A stretch of 64,000 nt of DNA from Marivita sp. S6314 (GTDB lineage Bacteria > Pseudomonadota > Alphaproteobacteria > Rhodobacterales > Rhodobacteraceae), in the NCBI RefSeq assembly GCF_023015985.1, contig NZ_JALKAO010000001.1, positions 124,001 through 188,000 of the forward strand. Direction: 5' to 3'. How positions within the stretch are numbered: the first letter of the stretch is position 1; each line of letters starts with the position of its first letter. The notes beneath the pieces were generated by a model. That model had not been told where the DNA came from. It ran no database searches and saw only the letters and a program-made list of their open reading frames with translations. The position numbers and the translations under genes are program-made. This document shows positions 7,454 to 16,793 of this stretch, in pieces.

Positions 7454-8374
7454 TCACTTCAGAGACGTCAATTCCTGCGCAATCTTCGCGCCAAGGCGCG
7501 CATTGTTGAGCACAAGCGCGATATTGGCGTCCAGTGACCGTCCATCCGTCAGCTCAAATATGCGCTGCAGCAGGTAGGGTGTCAGATCCTTGCCGGAAAT
7601 CCCGTGTGTGTCCGCGTCTTGCGTCGCACGCTTGATGATCGGGTTGATCTCGGATTGCGGAACTTCCGCCTCGATCGGGATCGGGTTTGTGACAAGCTGG
7701 CCGCCCGGAACCCCAAGCGCTTTGCGCATCACGTGGGATTTGGCGATGGCGGCAGGGTCGTCTGCGCGCAACGGGGCTTTCAAAGACGACGCGCGCGACC
7801 AGAACGCGGGCAGGGTGTCCTGGCCGTACGCCATCACCGGCACGCCGAGTGTTTCAAGCACTTCAAGCGTTTTTGGCAGGTCCAGAATGGCCTTTGCCCC
7901 GGCACACACCACGGTCACCGGCGTTTGCGACAGCTCTTGCAGGTCGGCCGAGATGTCAAAGCTTTGATCGGCTCCGCGATGCACACCGCCGATGCCGCCC
8001 GTGGCAAAGACAGAAATCCCGGCCAGATGGGCGGCAATCATGGTGGCGGCCACCGTGGTGGCGCCGGTGCCGCCTTTGGCAATGCAGACGGCCATGTCGG
8101 CGCGGCTCAATTTGGAGACCTGCTTGGCTTGTGCAAGCTCTTCAAGCTGCGTGTCGGTCAGACCGACATGCAGCACGCCCTTGATGACGGCGATGGTGGC
8201 AGGCTCTGCCCCGGCCTCGCGGATGGTGTCCTCGATCGCGCGGGCAGTCTCAAGGTTTTGCGGCCACGGCATGCCGTGCGTGATGATGGTGGATTCCAAG
8301 GCCACCACCGCACGGTTTTCATTCATGGCAGCTTGGACGGATGCCGAGATTTCAAGGGGGAGTTGTGTCGTCAT
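7454..8374 (-). CDS. psuG: Pseudouridine-5'-phosphate glycosidase
   Basis: A 306-residue enzyme that splits pseudouridine 5'-phosphate reversibly to uracil and ribose 5-phosphate, the second step of pseudouridine catabolism. The conserved ALESTIITHGMPWPQN (Glu27), GGTGATTVAATM, FATGGIGGVHRGA and the Schiff-base lysine Lys161 in CAGAKAILDLPKTLE are all present. The ORF reaches a TTG at 8380 that overlaps the psuK stop, but that codon is only 2-3 nt from the GGAGGAAC ribosome site; the ATG at 8374 has the correct spacing of about 8 nt and is chosen. It is coupled to psuK immediately upstream, giving the full two-step pathway. Confidence 0.93.
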   Translation of the reverse strand: MTTQLPLEISASVQAAMNENRAVVALESTIITHGMPWPQNLETARAIEDTIREAGAEPATIAVIKGVLHVGLTDTQLEELAQAKQVSKLSRADMAVCIAKGGTGATTVAATMIAAHLAGISVFATGGIGGVHRGADQSFDISADLQELSQTPVTVVCAGAKAILDLPKTLEVLETLGVPVMAYGQDTLPAFWSRASSLKAPLRADDPAAIAKSHVMRKALGVPGGQLVTNPIPIEAEVPQSEINPIIKRATQDADTHGISGKDLTPYLLQRIFELTDGRSLDANIALVLNNARLGAKIAQELTSLK

Positions 8375-8376
8375 GG

Positions 8377-9264
8377 TCAAGTTCCTCCGGCCACGTAGGC
8401 CGCTGCTGTCGCTAATGCGCGGTGAAGCGCAACGTCTCGTTTAGCGCCGCGCAACTCAGACACAATATGCGCGGCCATAAATGTATCGCCCGCCCCGGTG
8501 ACACGGGTCACCATGACTTCGGGGGGCCGTTCAGCCAGAATGCCGTCCTTGGTGGCGTCGCAGGTTACATTGCCGCCATCCGTGACCAAGGCCCGCGCGG
8601 CCCCGCGTTCGATCAGGGCGGCACCGGCCTGCGGCGCGTTGTTAAAGCTTGTCTGGCACAAAAGCCCGGCTTCTTCGAGGTTCACATAGAGCACGCCGCG
8701 TCCGGTGCGCAGGAACGGCAGAAGGCGTTCCGCCTTACCGGGCGATGCTGGCGCGATGCGCAGGTCTGCCTTGGCAAATGCCGGATGGCGCGCGATCTGG
8801 TCCAGCAGGGCTTCGGTCAGGTTTCCGTCAAGCGCAATCGGGCCGGGGAAGGGCGCTTCGACAAAGCCAAGCGGTCCGTCAATCAACGGGCGCAGGATCT
8901 TGTCACCCGCCTGTTCCAGCGAATGCGCATCCGCGATGGCCGCGATCAATCCGTTCGCCCCTTCAACCGCCATGTATTGATCCGTGGGCAAATCTTCGGA
9001 CCGATAGAGATGATCTGTCTGCAGCCCAAGGCTCTGACAGGCCGTCACCAGCTCGTCGCCTTCGGAATCGCGCCCCACAACACTCAGAAGGGCCGGGGAC
9101 AGATCAAACCGCGCAAGGGTCATCGCGATATTGAGCGCAACGCCGCCGGGCAGGCGCGTAATATGACCCGGCACATCGCTGCCGCTTTTCATGTGGCGAT
9201 CCGACCGGCCGATCACGTCCCAAAGAACCGAACCGATGCAAAGAATATCAGGGCGCTGTGTCAT
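8377..9264 (-). CDS. psuK: PfkB-family sugar kinase, probable pseudouridine kinase
   Basis: A 295-residue ribokinase-fold kinase that should phosphorylate pseudouridine at the 5' position to supply PsuG. The N-terminal PfkB signature region GGVALNIAMTLARF (residues 40-53) and the C-terminal signature VTGAGDTFMAAH with catalytic Asp260 are present. It is followed with almost no gap by psuG, and a kinase-glycosidase pair is the standard pseudouridine degradation operon. The substrate assignment rests on this neighbour; by sequence alone it is a generic PfkB carbohydrate kinase. No dedicated uptake system or regulator gene is visible beside the pair. Confidence 0.88.
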   Translation of the reverse strand: MTQRPDILCIGSVLWDVIGRSDRHMKSGSDVPGHITRLPGGVALNIAMTLARFDLSPALLSVVGRDSEGDELVTACQSLGLQTDHLYRSEDLPTDQYMAVEGANGLIAAIADAHSLEQAGDKILRPLIDGPLGFVEAPFPGPIALDGNLTEALLDQIARHPAFAKADLRIAPASPGKAERLLPFLRTGRGVLYVNLEEAGLLCQTSFNNAPQAGAALIERGAARALVTDGGNVTCDATKDGILAERPPEVMVTRVTGAGDTFMAAHIVSELRGAKRDVALHRALATAAAYVAGGT

Positions 9265-9402
9265 GCCCCGTCATCGCGCGCGCGCGCCGTCTGTGCAAGA
9301 GGGGCGACACGAGAAATCTCAACCGCATAGGCATTGTTGCGCTTATCTCTTTGTGGCAGGGCTGCAATCAAAACGTGGATCCCCGTGGAAAGAGAGATCG
9401 TG

Positions 9403-10587
9403 ATGATGAAGCGAACCTTGATGCGCCCCGATGGACTGCCGGACAGTGCCTCGACACCGGTCGTCACCCCTTTGATGCCGTCGGTTGTCTATGCCAGTGA
9501 ATCGCCGGACCGGCTGGACGACCAGTATGAAGGCCGTGCTGCAGGCTATACCTATGCGCGCGAAGGGCATCCGAACGCCGATGTGCTGGCGCGCCGGATT
9601 GACACGATGGAGCAAGCGCCGGTTCCCGGGCTTGTGGTTGGCTCCGGCATGGCGGCGGTGACGGCGGTGTTGCTGGGGATGTGCAAATCGGGGGATCACG
9701 TGGTGGGCGGAGACCAGCTATATGGCCGGTCCCTGCGCATGATGCGCGATGATCTGCCCCGGTTGGGGATTGAAACGACCCTCGCCGATCCAACCGATGC
9801 CAACGCCATTGCCGCCGCGATCCGGCCCAACACCCGGCTGGTGCTGATCGAGGTGGTGTCCAACCCGACGCTGCGGATCGCCGATGTCGAAGGCATTGCA
9901 GAAATCTGCCGCCAGAAGGATGTGCTGCTGGTTGTGGACAACACCTTTACCACGCCCCGCGCGGTGAAACCGTTCGCGCTGGGGGCGGATGTCGTGCTGC
10001 ATTCGGTGACCAAGCTGCTGGCGGGGCATTCCGATGTCACGCTGGGCTGGGTCGCGGCGCGGCAGGCCGAGCATGCGAAGGTGATCTATGATTTCGCCGT
10101 GACAACCGGCCTGACACCCAGCCCGTTTGATTGCTGGCTGGCGGAACGGGGGTTGATGTCGTTTGACCTTCGGTTCGACCGGGCAGAGGCAACGGCGGCG
10201 CGACTGGCCGACCACCTGGGCGCGCACCCATTGGTCAAACGCGTGCTGTTCCCGACGCGCCCCGATCATCCGGACCGCGCCCGCGCGCAGGGGCTGCTGC
10301 AGGGGCATGGCTGTAACATGGTCAGCTTTGAACTGGAGGGCGGGCGCGTGATGGCAAACGCGTTTACCAAAGGCGCGGATCAGATCGCCTTTGCCCCAAC
10401 CCTGGGCGATGTCGGCACCACCCTGTCGCATCCCGCCAGTTCGTCGCACCGGGCACTGACACCGGACGCCCGCGCGGCTTTGGGCATGTCCGAAGGGTTC
10501 TTTCGGGTGTCGGTGGGTTTGGAAGACCCCGAGGCACTGATCGCGGCGTTTGATGCAGGGCTGGCTGCCGCACAGGCGGCCAAATGA
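9403..10587 (+). CDS. Cys/Met-metabolism PLP enzyme (trans-sulfuration family)
   Basis: A 394-residue fold-type I PLP enzyme of the cystathionine gamma-synthase / cystathionine lyase / methionine gamma-lyase family. The PLP lysine is Lys204 in HSVTKLLAGHSDVTLG, with GSGMAAVTAVLL for the phosphate-binding loop, QLYGRS for the tyrosine from the neighbouring subunit, VVDNTFTTP, and the C-terminal LSHPASSSHRAL motif, so the active site is complete. The exact reaction (lyase or synthase, and which amino acid) cannot be decided from motifs. The ATG pair at 9403/9406 follows a GAAAGAGAG ribosome site; the longer frame from 9334 is read-through. The stop codon overlaps the phoR start (ATGA). Confidence 0.85.
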   Translation: MMKRTLMRPDGLPDSASTPVVTPLMPSVVYASESPDRLDDQYEGRAAGYTYAREGHPNADVLARRIDTMEQAPVPGLVVGSGMAAVTAVLLGMCKSGDHVVGGDQLYGRSLRMMRDDLPRLGIETTLADPTDANAIAAAIRPNTRLVLIEVVSNPTLRIADVEGIAEICRQKDVLLVVDNTFTTPRAVKPFALGADVVLHSVTKLLAGHSDVTLGWVAARQAEHAKVIYDFAVTTGLTPSPFDCWLAERGLMSFDLRFDRAEATAARLADHLGAHPLVKRVLFPTRPDHPDRARAQGLLQGHGCNMVSFELEGGRVMANAFTKGADQIAFAPTLGDVGTTLSHPASSSHRALTPDARAALGMSEGFFRVSVGLEDPEALIAAFDAGLAAAQAAK

Positions 10588-11624
10588 CAGCATCGCCGCG
10601 CGATATCCTTCGGGTGCTTGGCATCCCGGCGCTGTTGATCGCGCCCGATGAACGGATTGCGGCCGCCAATGACGCCGCCGAGGCGTTGCTGGGCAAGAAT
10701 ATCGAAGGGCGTCACTTCATCGCGGCGCTGCGCCAGCCGATCCTGCTTGAGACCATCGAACAGGTGCAGCGGGATGCCACGTCCCGGGACACGCGGTTTT
10801 TGACGAATGACGGTCAGCACGACGTGACATACCGGGTGACCTGCGGCCCGGTGCCGATGGAGGGCCAGCACGGCGTTCTGGTGTCCTTTGTCGATATCAC
10901 GCCGGTGGAACAGGCGGGCCAGATGCGGCGCGATTTCGTGGCCAATGTCAGCCACGAATTACGCACGCCATTGACCGCGCTTTTAGGCTTTATCGAAACG
11001 CTTCAGGGGCCAGCGCGGTCCGATCCCGCCGCGCAGGAGCGGTTTCTGGGCATCATGGGCTCCGAGGCGGAACGGATGAACCGGCTGGTGTCGGATCTTC
11101 TGTCGCTCAGCCGTGTCGAAGCGGACGAGCGGGTGCGACCGGTCGATGCAGTGGATCTGGGTGTCCTTGTGCACCAAACCCATCACAGCCTGTCACATCT
11201 GGCCAAGGATGCCGGGATCACCCTGTCGGTGGACGTGCCGGATGGCACGGTTTCGGTGCCCGGAGATGCCGATCAATTGCGGCAGGTTCTGACCAACCTG
11301 ACGGAAAACGCGATCAAGTATTCAGGTGAAGGCAGCGCGGTTAAGATACATCTGGGACGGCCCACCTACGAAAACCGTCTGCGCGGGCAGGGGGTGCGGA
11401 TCGAGGTGGAAGACAGCGGACCGGGCATTGACGCGGTGCATTTGCCGCGCCTGACGGAACGGTTTTACAGGGTCGACAACCACCGGTCGCGGGAATTGGG
11501 GGGCACAGGACTGGGCCTTGCCATCGTCAAGCACATCCTGAACCGGCATCGCGGGCGGCTTCAGGTGCACAGCCGTCTGGGCGAGGGCACCCGGTTCACC
11601 GTCATCCTGCCGGTGGAGGCCTAG
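10584..11624 (+). CDS. phoR: Phosphate-regulon sensor histidine kinase PhoR (soluble form)
   Basis: A 346-residue kinase with a PAS domain (about 10-110), a HisKA domain with His124 in FVANVSHELRTPL, and a HATPase_c domain carrying NLTENAIKYS, VEDSGPGID and GGTGLGLAIVK. No transmembrane segments are present, unlike E. coli PhoR, so sensing must come through partners at the membrane; PhoU and the Pst transporter are encoded nearby. It is translationally coupled to the upstream PLP enzyme and points toward phoB, leaving only 46 bp that hold a hairpin (11648-11667). PhoR identity rests on this location and the PAS-HisKA layout. Confidence 0.85.
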   Translation: MTASPRDILRVLGIPALLIAPDERIAAANDAAEALLGKNIEGRHFIAALRQPILLETIEQVQRDATSRDTRFLTNDGQHDVTYRVTCGPVPMEGQHGVLVSFVDITPVEQAGQMRRDFVANVSHELRTPLTALLGFIETLQGPARSDPAAQERFLGIMGSEAERMNRLVSDLLSLSRVEADERVRPVDAVDLGVLVHQTHHSLSHLAKDAGITLSVDVPDGTVSVPGDADQLRQVLTNLTENAIKYSGEGSAVKIHLGRPTYENRLRGQGVRIEVEDSGPGIDAVHLPRLTERFYRVDNHRSRELGGTGLGLAIVKHILNRHRGRLQVHSRLGEGTRFTVILPVEA

Positions 11625-11647
11625 GCGTTTCCGTGAACGGAAATGAT

Positions 11648-11667
11648 CGGATGCGTCACCGCATCCG
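11648..11667. terminator. Hairpin between convergent phoR and phoB
   Basis: Perfect 8-bp stem CGGATGCG/CGCATCCG with a TCAC loop in the 46-bp space between the convergent phoR and phoB stops. There is no U-tract on either strand, so it may end or protect both mRNAs only weakly. Confidence 0.4.
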
Positions 11668-11670
11668 TCT

Positions 11671-12360
11671 CTACCCAAGCGCATACCCGGCACCGCGCAC
11701 GGTGCGCAGCGGGTCATCGCCACCCGCCCGTGTGAGCGCCTTGCGCAACCGGCCGACATGCACGTCCACGGTGCGGGTGTCGACATAGATGTCACGGCCC
11801 CACACCCGGTCCAGTAGCTGCTCGCGCGACCACACACGGCCCGGTTTTTCCATGAACGTGGACAACAGCCGGAACTCAGTGGGGCCCAGCTTCACCTCTT
11901 CGCCGCCCCGCGTCACCCGATGGGTTTCCGCATCCAGAACGATATCAGCATAGTCCAGCCGCATCCCCGCCGCCGCCGGACGGGTCCGGCGCAATTGCGC
12001 GCGGACGCGGGCCATCAGTTCGATCACCGAATAGGGCTTGATCACATAGTCATCCGCACCGGTTTCCAGCCCGCGCACGCGGTCCACCTCTTCGGATCGG
12101 GCCGATAGCATGATGATCGGGACATGGCGGGTGTCGGACCGCGTCTTGAGTTGGCGGCAGACCTCGATGCCCGACACATTGGGCATCATCCAATCCAGCA
12201 CGATGATGTCGGGCTGTTCCTCTGCGACCAGCAACAACGCCTCTTCGCCGTTTTCGGCGCGGACCACGCGGAAGCCTTCGGCCTCAAGATTGTAGCCCAG
12301 CACCTCGCGTTGCGCGGGTTCGTCTTCGACCACCAGAACTGTCGGCTGTCCCACCCCCAT
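11671..12360 (-). CDS. phoB: Phosphate-regulon response regulator PhoB
   Basis: A 229-residue OmpR/PhoB-class regulator. The receiver domain (1-120) has the acidic pocket VVEDEP, the phospho-acceptor Asp56 in IIVLDWMMPN and the conserved Lys in DDYVIKPYS. The C-terminal winged helix (about 132-228) has TEFRLLSTFMEKPGRVWSRE and DVHVGRLRKAL. It is the last gene of the pst operon, directly after phoU, and should bind the Pho box found upstream of pstS, giving positive autoregulation. PhoR is on the opposite strand just beyond the end of this gene. Confidence 0.93.
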   Translation of the reverse strand: MGVGQPTVLVVEDEPAQREVLGYNLEAEGFRVVRAENGEEALLLVAEEQPDIIVLDWMMPNVSGIEVCRQLKTRSDTRHVPIIMLSARSEEVDRVRGLETGADDYVIKPYSVIELMARVRAQLRRTRPAAAGMRLDYADIVLDAETHRVTRGGEEVKLGPTEFRLLSTFMEKPGRVWSREQLLDRVWGRDIYVDTRTVDVHVGRLRKALTRAGGDDPLRTVRGAGYALG

Positions 12361-12363
12361 GCC

Positions 12364-13104
12364 TTAGGCTCCGGGCACCGGGGTGGCGGACAGGTCCGCA
12401 TCGGTCGACGTCACATCATCCTTCTGGCGCGGCTCTTCCGGCTTTTCGCCGGTGACAAGAAACACCACCTGTTCGGCAATCGACGTGACGTGATCGCCCA
12501 TGCGTTCCACGTTCTTGGCGATGAAGTGCAGGTGCATACACGGCGTGATGTTGCGCGGGTCTTCCAGCATGAAGGTCAGGAATTCGCGGAACAGCGTGTT
12601 GTACATCTGGTCAATGTCCACGTCCCGTTCGATCACGTCGCGCGCCAGCGCATCGTCGCGCTGGATATAGGCGTCCAGCGCATCCTTGAGCATCCGCTGC
12701 ACATCCCGCGACATGCGGCGCAGTTGCGACGCAGAGCCGTTGATCTGTGGCATGGTCATCAACACCGCGTTTCGCTTGGCCAGGTTCTTGGCCAGATCGC
12801 CGATGCGTTCCAGCGTCGCGCTGATACGCATCACCGACAGGATCACGCGCAAATCAATCGCGGTGGGCGCGCGCAGGGCGATGACGCGGGCGGCCTCTTC
12901 GTTCAGAAGCTCTTCGAGATCGTCAATCGCCTTGTCCCCGTTGCGGACCTTTTCGGCCAGTTCGGGGTCGCGGGTTTCCAGCGCCTGCGCGCTGTCAAGG
13001 ATCGCCTGTTCGACCAGACCGCCCATTTTCATGATGCGGGCCTGAATACCTTCCAGATCGCGGTCAAACGCGCTTGAGATATGGTTTTGCATGCCGTTCA
13101 TCAT
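12364..13104 (-). CDS. phoU: Phosphate transport system accessory regulator PhoU
   Basis: A 246-residue all-helical PhoU protein with two PhoU repeats (about 20-110 and 125-215). The conserved metal-binding type segments RISATLERIGDLAKNLAKR and FIAKNVERMGDHVTSIAE (E/D-x-x-x-D) are visible in the two repeats. It moderates PhoR kinase signalling in response to Pst transport. The frame is open to 13200, inside pstB, but the start MMNGMQNH at 13104 directly follows the pstB stop and fits the family N-terminus. The C-terminal 25 residues (EKPEEPRQKDDVTST...) are a low-complexity tail. Confidence 0.92.
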   Translation of the reverse strand: MMNGMQNHISSAFDRDLEGIQARIMKMGGLVEQAILDSAQALETRDPELAEKVRNGDKAIDDLEELLNEEAARVIALRAPTAIDLRVILSVMRISATLERIGDLAKNLAKRNAVLMTMPQINGSASQLRRMSRDVQRMLKDALDAYIQRDDALARDVIERDVDIDQMYNTLFREFLTFMLEDPRNITPCMHLHFIAKNVERMGDHVTSIAEQVVFLVTGEKPEEPRQKDDVTSTDADLSATPVPGA

Positions 13105-13105
13105 C

Positions 13106-13906
13106 TTATCCAATCCGTCCGGTGATGTAGCTTTCGGTGCGGCTGTCTTCGGGGTTGGTGAAAATCTTGGACGTGTCATCGTATTCCACGAGGTTGCCAA
13201 GATGGAAGAACGCCGTTTTCTGGCTGACCCGCGCGGCCTGCTGCATCGAATGGGTGACGATCACCACCGCGTAATTCTGGCGCAACTCGTCGATCAGTTC
13301 TTCGACCTGCGCGGTGGCGATAGGGTCAAGCGCAGAGCAGGGCTCGTCCATCAAAAGCACTTCGGGCTCGGTGGCCACCGCACGCGCGATGCACAGGCGC
13401 TGTTGCTGACCGCCCGACAGACCCGTGCCGGGGGCATCAAGGCGGTCCTTCACCTCGTCCCAGATCGCACCGCGCCGCAGGGCTTTTTCGACGATCTCGT
13501 CCAGCTCGGCCTTATTGCGGGCCATGCCGTGAATCCGGGGGCCGTAGGCGATGTTGTCGTAGATCGATTTCGGAAACGGGTTGGGTTTTTGAAACACCAT
13601 CCCCACCTTGGCGCGCAACTGCACCGGATCGACCCGCTTGTCATAGATGTCTTCGCCGTCGATCCGGATGTCGCCGGTCACGCGGCAGATGTCGATCGTG
13701 TCGTTCATCCGGTTCAGACAGCGCAGAAAGGTGGATTTGCCACAGCCGGACGGGCCGATAAAGGCAGTCACGGTCTTGTCGTCAATGGCGACCGAGACGT
13801 CTTTGATTGCATGGTTGCCGCCATAGTACACCTGTACGTCACTGGCTTGGATTTTGACGTCGGTCACGGCCGTCTCCTGTTTGGTCACTTGGGGTGCATC
13901 GTACAT
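13106..13906 (-). CDS. pstB: Phosphate ABC transporter ATPase PstB
   Basis: A 266-residue ABC ATPase for the high-affinity phosphate importer. The Walker A motif is GPSGCGKST, the signature [14 protein letters not shown], Walker [14 protein letters not shown], and the switch histidine [12 protein letters not shown]. The PstB-specific segment [18 protein letters not shown] is present. The first 14 residues ([14 protein letters not shown]) are an extra tail before the usual start. The ribosome site AAGGACC lies before ATG 13906. It lies between pstA and phoU. Confidence 0.95.
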   Translation of the reverse strand: MYDAPQVTKQETAVTDVKIQASDVQVYYGGNHAIKDVSVAIDDKTVTAFIGPSGCGKSTFLRCLNRMNDTIDICRVTGDIRIDGEDIYDKRVDPVQLRAKVGMVFQKPNPFPKSIYDNIAYGPRIHGMARNKAELDEIVEKALRRGAIWDEVKDRLDAPGTGLSGGQQQRLCIARAVATEPEVLLMDEPCSALDPIATAQVEELIDELRQNYAVVIVTHSMQQAARVSQKTAFFHLGNLVEYDDTSKIFTNPEDSRTESYITGRIG

Positions 13907-13921
13907 GGGTCAGGGTCCTTT

Positions 13922-15262
13922 CTACCAGCGACGCTCGAACTTACGGCGCAGCAAGATGGCGACAAGGTTCATCGCCAGCAGGAAAACGAGCAGGACAATG
14001 ATGCCGCCCCACGCTTTTTCGGTGAAAACCGCGTCAGAGCGCGCGGCCCAATTGTAGATCTGTGCCGGCATGGCAGAGTTGGGGCCTTCCAGACCGCCGA
14101 CAAAGCTGTCTGGATAGCGGGCAACAAAGCCAACCATCCCGATTAGAAGCAGCGGCGCGGTTTCGCCAAGCGCCTGTGCCAGACCGATGATCGTACCGGT
14201 CAGTATGCCCGGCATGGCCAGTGGCAGGACGTGGTGAAACACGGTCTGCATCTTGGACGCGCCGATCCCAAGCGCGGCACCACGGATGCTGGGCGGCACG
14301 GCCTTGAGCGACGCGCGGGTCGAGATGATGATCGTCGGCAACGTCATCAGCGTCAGCACCAGCCCCCCCACCAGTGGCGCGGATTGCGGCAAGTGCATGA
14401 ACTGGATGAACACCGCAAGGCCGAGGATACCAAACACGATGGACGGCACAGCGGCGAGGTTCGAGATGTTCACTTCGATCAGGTCAGTGAAACGGTTCTT
14501 CGGGGCAAATTCCTCAAGATAGATAGAGGCGGCAACGCCAATGGGCAGCGCAAGGATCAGCACCACAAACATCATCAGGAACGAGCCGAGTACCGATGCG
14601 CCGATGCCCGCACCGCCGGGGTTGTCGACGCCCGTGTCCACACCTGTGAGGAACACCCAGTTGAAGGCAGAGCGGATGAGGCCCGCATCGCGCATGTCAT
14701 CTACCAGATCAAAGTCAGCGTTGATGAAAAAGCGGTTGCCTTCCTCGGTCACGTCATCGCGGCCAAAGGTGCCTTTGAGGTAGCGGTCCACACGCGATGA
14801 CGCGGCCAGTTCGAACGCGACGGGTTGGTCGATCTGATCCGGGTTTTCGCGGTAGAACGCGCGGATGGTGCCGCCGACGCTGCCCAGAAGACGATCCACG
14901 GCGGCGGCGTCAAATTCCCGGTCAATGCCACGCTCCCGCAGTGTTTCCGACAATGCGGTGATAAACAGGGTGTTATACTCGGCGGTTTTAAGCAGCTTGC
15001 TTTCCGCCGCGTCGAACTGGTCCTGCGTCAGCGTAAACTCAACCTCGACCACCGCGCGTTTGAATGCGGGCAGGCCGTTGGTCAGGATCGCCGTGACCAG
15101 CATGACCAGAAACAACAAACCGGTGACGACAGCCGCCATTCCGTACAGCTTGAACCGTTTCTCAGCGGCGTTGCGCTTGGCGGTGCGGGCGTCGATCTCG
15201 GTCAGGGATTTGACCTTGCGTTCGGGTGTGCCGGTCGCCGTTGGCATGGAGGCATCGGTCAT
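13922..15262 (-). CDS. pstA: Phosphate ABC transporter permease PstA
   Basis: A 446-residue inner-membrane permease, longer than the roughly 280-residue E. coli PstA. One transmembrane segment near residues 42-65 is followed by a periplasmic insert of about 150 residues, then five more membrane segments with the binding-protein-dependent permease motif in the cytoplasmic loop (IRGAALGIGASKMQTVFHHVLPLAMPG region). The large N-terminal insert is common in alphaproteobacterial PstA proteins. The start overlaps the pstC stop by 4 bp (ATGA), indicating coupled translation. Confidence 0.92.
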   Translation of the reverse strand: MTDASMPTATGTPERKVKSLTEIDARTAKRNAAEKRFKLYGMAAVVTGLLFLVMLVTAILTNGLPAFKRAVVEVEFTLTQDQFDAAESKLLKTAEYNTLFITALSETLRERGIDREFDAAAVDRLLGSVGGTIRAFYRENPDQIDQPVAFELAASSRVDRYLKGTFGRDDVTEEGNRFFINADFDLVDDMRDAGLIRSAFNWVFLTGVDTGVDNPGGAGIGASVLGSFLMMFVVLILALPIGVAASIYLEEFAPKNRFTDLIEVNISNLAAVPSIVFGILGLAVFIQFMHLPQSAPLVGGLVLTLMTLPTIIISTRASLKAVPPSIRGAALGIGASKMQTVFHHVLPLAMPGILTGTIIGLAQALGETAPLLLIGMVGFVARYPDSFVGGLEGPNSAMPAQIYNWAARSDAVFTEKAWGGIIVLLVFLLAMNLVAILLRRKFERRW

Positions 15263-16722
15263 TCGTATTGCTCCCGGTATTTGCGCACGATGTAGAGGGC
15301 GAAGACATTCAACCCCAGCGTTACGATGAAAAGGGTCATCCCAAGCGCGAAGGCGACAAGCGCCTCGGGCGAGGAAAAGTCGGCGTCGCCTGTCAATTGG
15401 CTGACGATCTTGGCTGTGACCGTGGTCATCGCCTCGAACGGGTTGAGGTCAAGCCGGGCTGCAGCACCGGCCCCCAGCACAACGATCATCGTCTCGCCAA
15501 TCGCGCGGCTGGCCGCCAGCAGGATCGCACCGACAATGCCGGGCAAGGCGGCAGGCAGGATCACCTGGCGGATGGTTTCGGATTTCGTCGCGCCAAGCCC
15601 GTAAGACCCGTCGCGCAGCGCTTGCGGCACCGCGTTGATGATATCGTCGGACAAGGACGACACAAACGGGATGAGCATGATGCCCATCACCAGACCTGCC
15701 GTGATCACCGCTGTCCCGGCCTGCATCCAACCCACACCGTCCGGGCCAAAGATGCCAAGCAGAAACGGCCCGACCGTCAGAAGCGCGAAAAGGCCGTAAA
15801 CAATCGTCGGAATACCGGCCAGCACTTCCAGCAACGGCTTGGCAACGCCCCGCACTTTCGGGCCTGCGTACTCTGCGAGGTAAATCGCCGAGAACAGCCC
15901 GATGGGCACCGCCACCAACAGCGCGATGATCGAGATATAGAACGTGCCCCACAGAAGCGGCAGGATGCCGAGCTCCGACCCGCCGCCAAAACTGGGCGAC
16001 CACGTAAGCGAGAAGAAAAAGTCACTGGCCGGGTACACGCGGAAAAAGGCAATCGCGTTAAAGACAAGGCTCAGCACGATGCCGATGGTCGTCAGGATCG
16101 CGATGCAGGCCGCCGCGATCAGAACATAGCGGATGCCACGTTCCACAACATTGCGGGCGCGGAAATCCTTGTGCGTCCGTTGATACGCCCAGCCGAACCC
16201 GACGATGGCCACGGCAAGCACGAGAATAGACATCACCAAGCGTCCGGTCGCGGCCTTGGTCCGGTAGTCTTGCGCCGATGTCAGGATATCTGTTGACACG
16301 TCCGACCCAAGCGCCACGCCCACATTCCCCAACCGGGTCCGGATGCCGGACAGATCGCTGCCCATTGCGTCAATGTCTGCCTCGGTCATCACACCTTGTG
16401 CAACCGCTCGGTCAAGACCATCCGCCAGGCGGCGCACGTCGCTCATCACCAGACTACTGGACGATCCGTCTGCCACCGCGCTGACCGGCAGATCCGCCAA
16501 TACCGCGCTGTTCACCCAGAACGGCTGCGCCAGCAGCCAGAGCAGCATCAGAGAAATGGCAGGCACACCGGTCATCATCGCCACGTAGGAGCCGTAATAG
16601 CTTGGCAAGGAATGCAAATTCCGGATGCGCCCGTCACCCGACGCCAATGCGCGCCGACGTCCGATCACATAGCCGAGCGCGGCCAGCGCAAGCACAATCA
16701 CCGTCAACCAGAGTATCGGCAT
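15259..16722 (-). CDS. pstC: Phosphate ABC transporter permease PstC
   Basis: A 487-residue inner-membrane permease, partner of PstA in phosphate import. An N-terminal membrane segment (ILWLTVIVLALAALGYVIG) and a second one near 45-70 precede a soluble segment; the BPD transport domain with LREGSYGLGATKSETIRQ-type EAA loop and membrane segments follow at about 245-480. Like PstA here it carries an N-terminal extension relative to E. coli PstC (319 residues). It is separated from pstS by 71 bp containing a stabilising hairpin. Confidence 0.92.
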   Translation of the reverse strand: MPILWLTVIVLALAALGYVIGRRRALASGDGRIRNLHSLPSYYGSYVAMMTGVPAISLMLLWLLAQPFWVNSAVLADLPVSAVADGSSSSLVMSDVRRLADGLDRAVAQGVMTEADIDAMGSDLSGIRTRLGNVGVALGSDVSTDILTSAQDYRTKAATGRLVMSILVLAVAIVGFGWAYQRTHKDFRARNVVERGIRYVLIAAACIAILTTIGIVLSLVFNAIAFFRVYPASDFFFSLTWSPSFGGGSELGILPLLWGTFYISIIALLVAVPIGLFSAIYLAEYAGPKVRGVAKPLLEVLAGIPTIVYGLFALLTVGPFLLGIFGPDGVGWMQAGTAVITAGLVMGIMLIPFVSSLSDDIINAVPQALRDGSYGLGATKSETIRQVILPAALPGIVGAILLAASRAIGETMIVVLGAGAAARLDLNPFEAMTTVTAKIVSQLTGDADFSSPEALVAFALGMTLFIVTLGLNVFALYIVRKYREQYE

Positions 16723-16753
16723 AAGGCCACCTGTAAGGGAAATTCAAAGGGCA

Positions 16754-16774
16754 GGGCGGCGCACTGCGCCACCC
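16754..16774 (-). promoter_or_regulatory. Intercistronic hairpin between pstS and pstC
   Basis: A GC-rich 10-bp stem with one mismatch (GGGCGGCGCA/TGCGCCACCC, 1-nt loop in the minimal fold) lies between the pstS stop and the pstC start with no U-tract. Such hairpins often block 3' exonucleases or partly end transcription so that the binding protein is made in excess over the permeases; that role is inferred. Confidence 0.45.
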
Positions 16775-16793
16775 CGAAAGTCAGCCGTTGGGC

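Noticed and set aside
8374-8380. TTG start for psuG overlapping the psuK stop
   Set aside because: The ribosome site GGAGGAAC is too close to the TTG; the ATG six bases later has correct spacing.
12124-14146. Plus-strand frames across phoU, phoB and pstB (317 and 351 codons)
   Set aside because: Shadows of the pst operon; translations have no recognisable fold.
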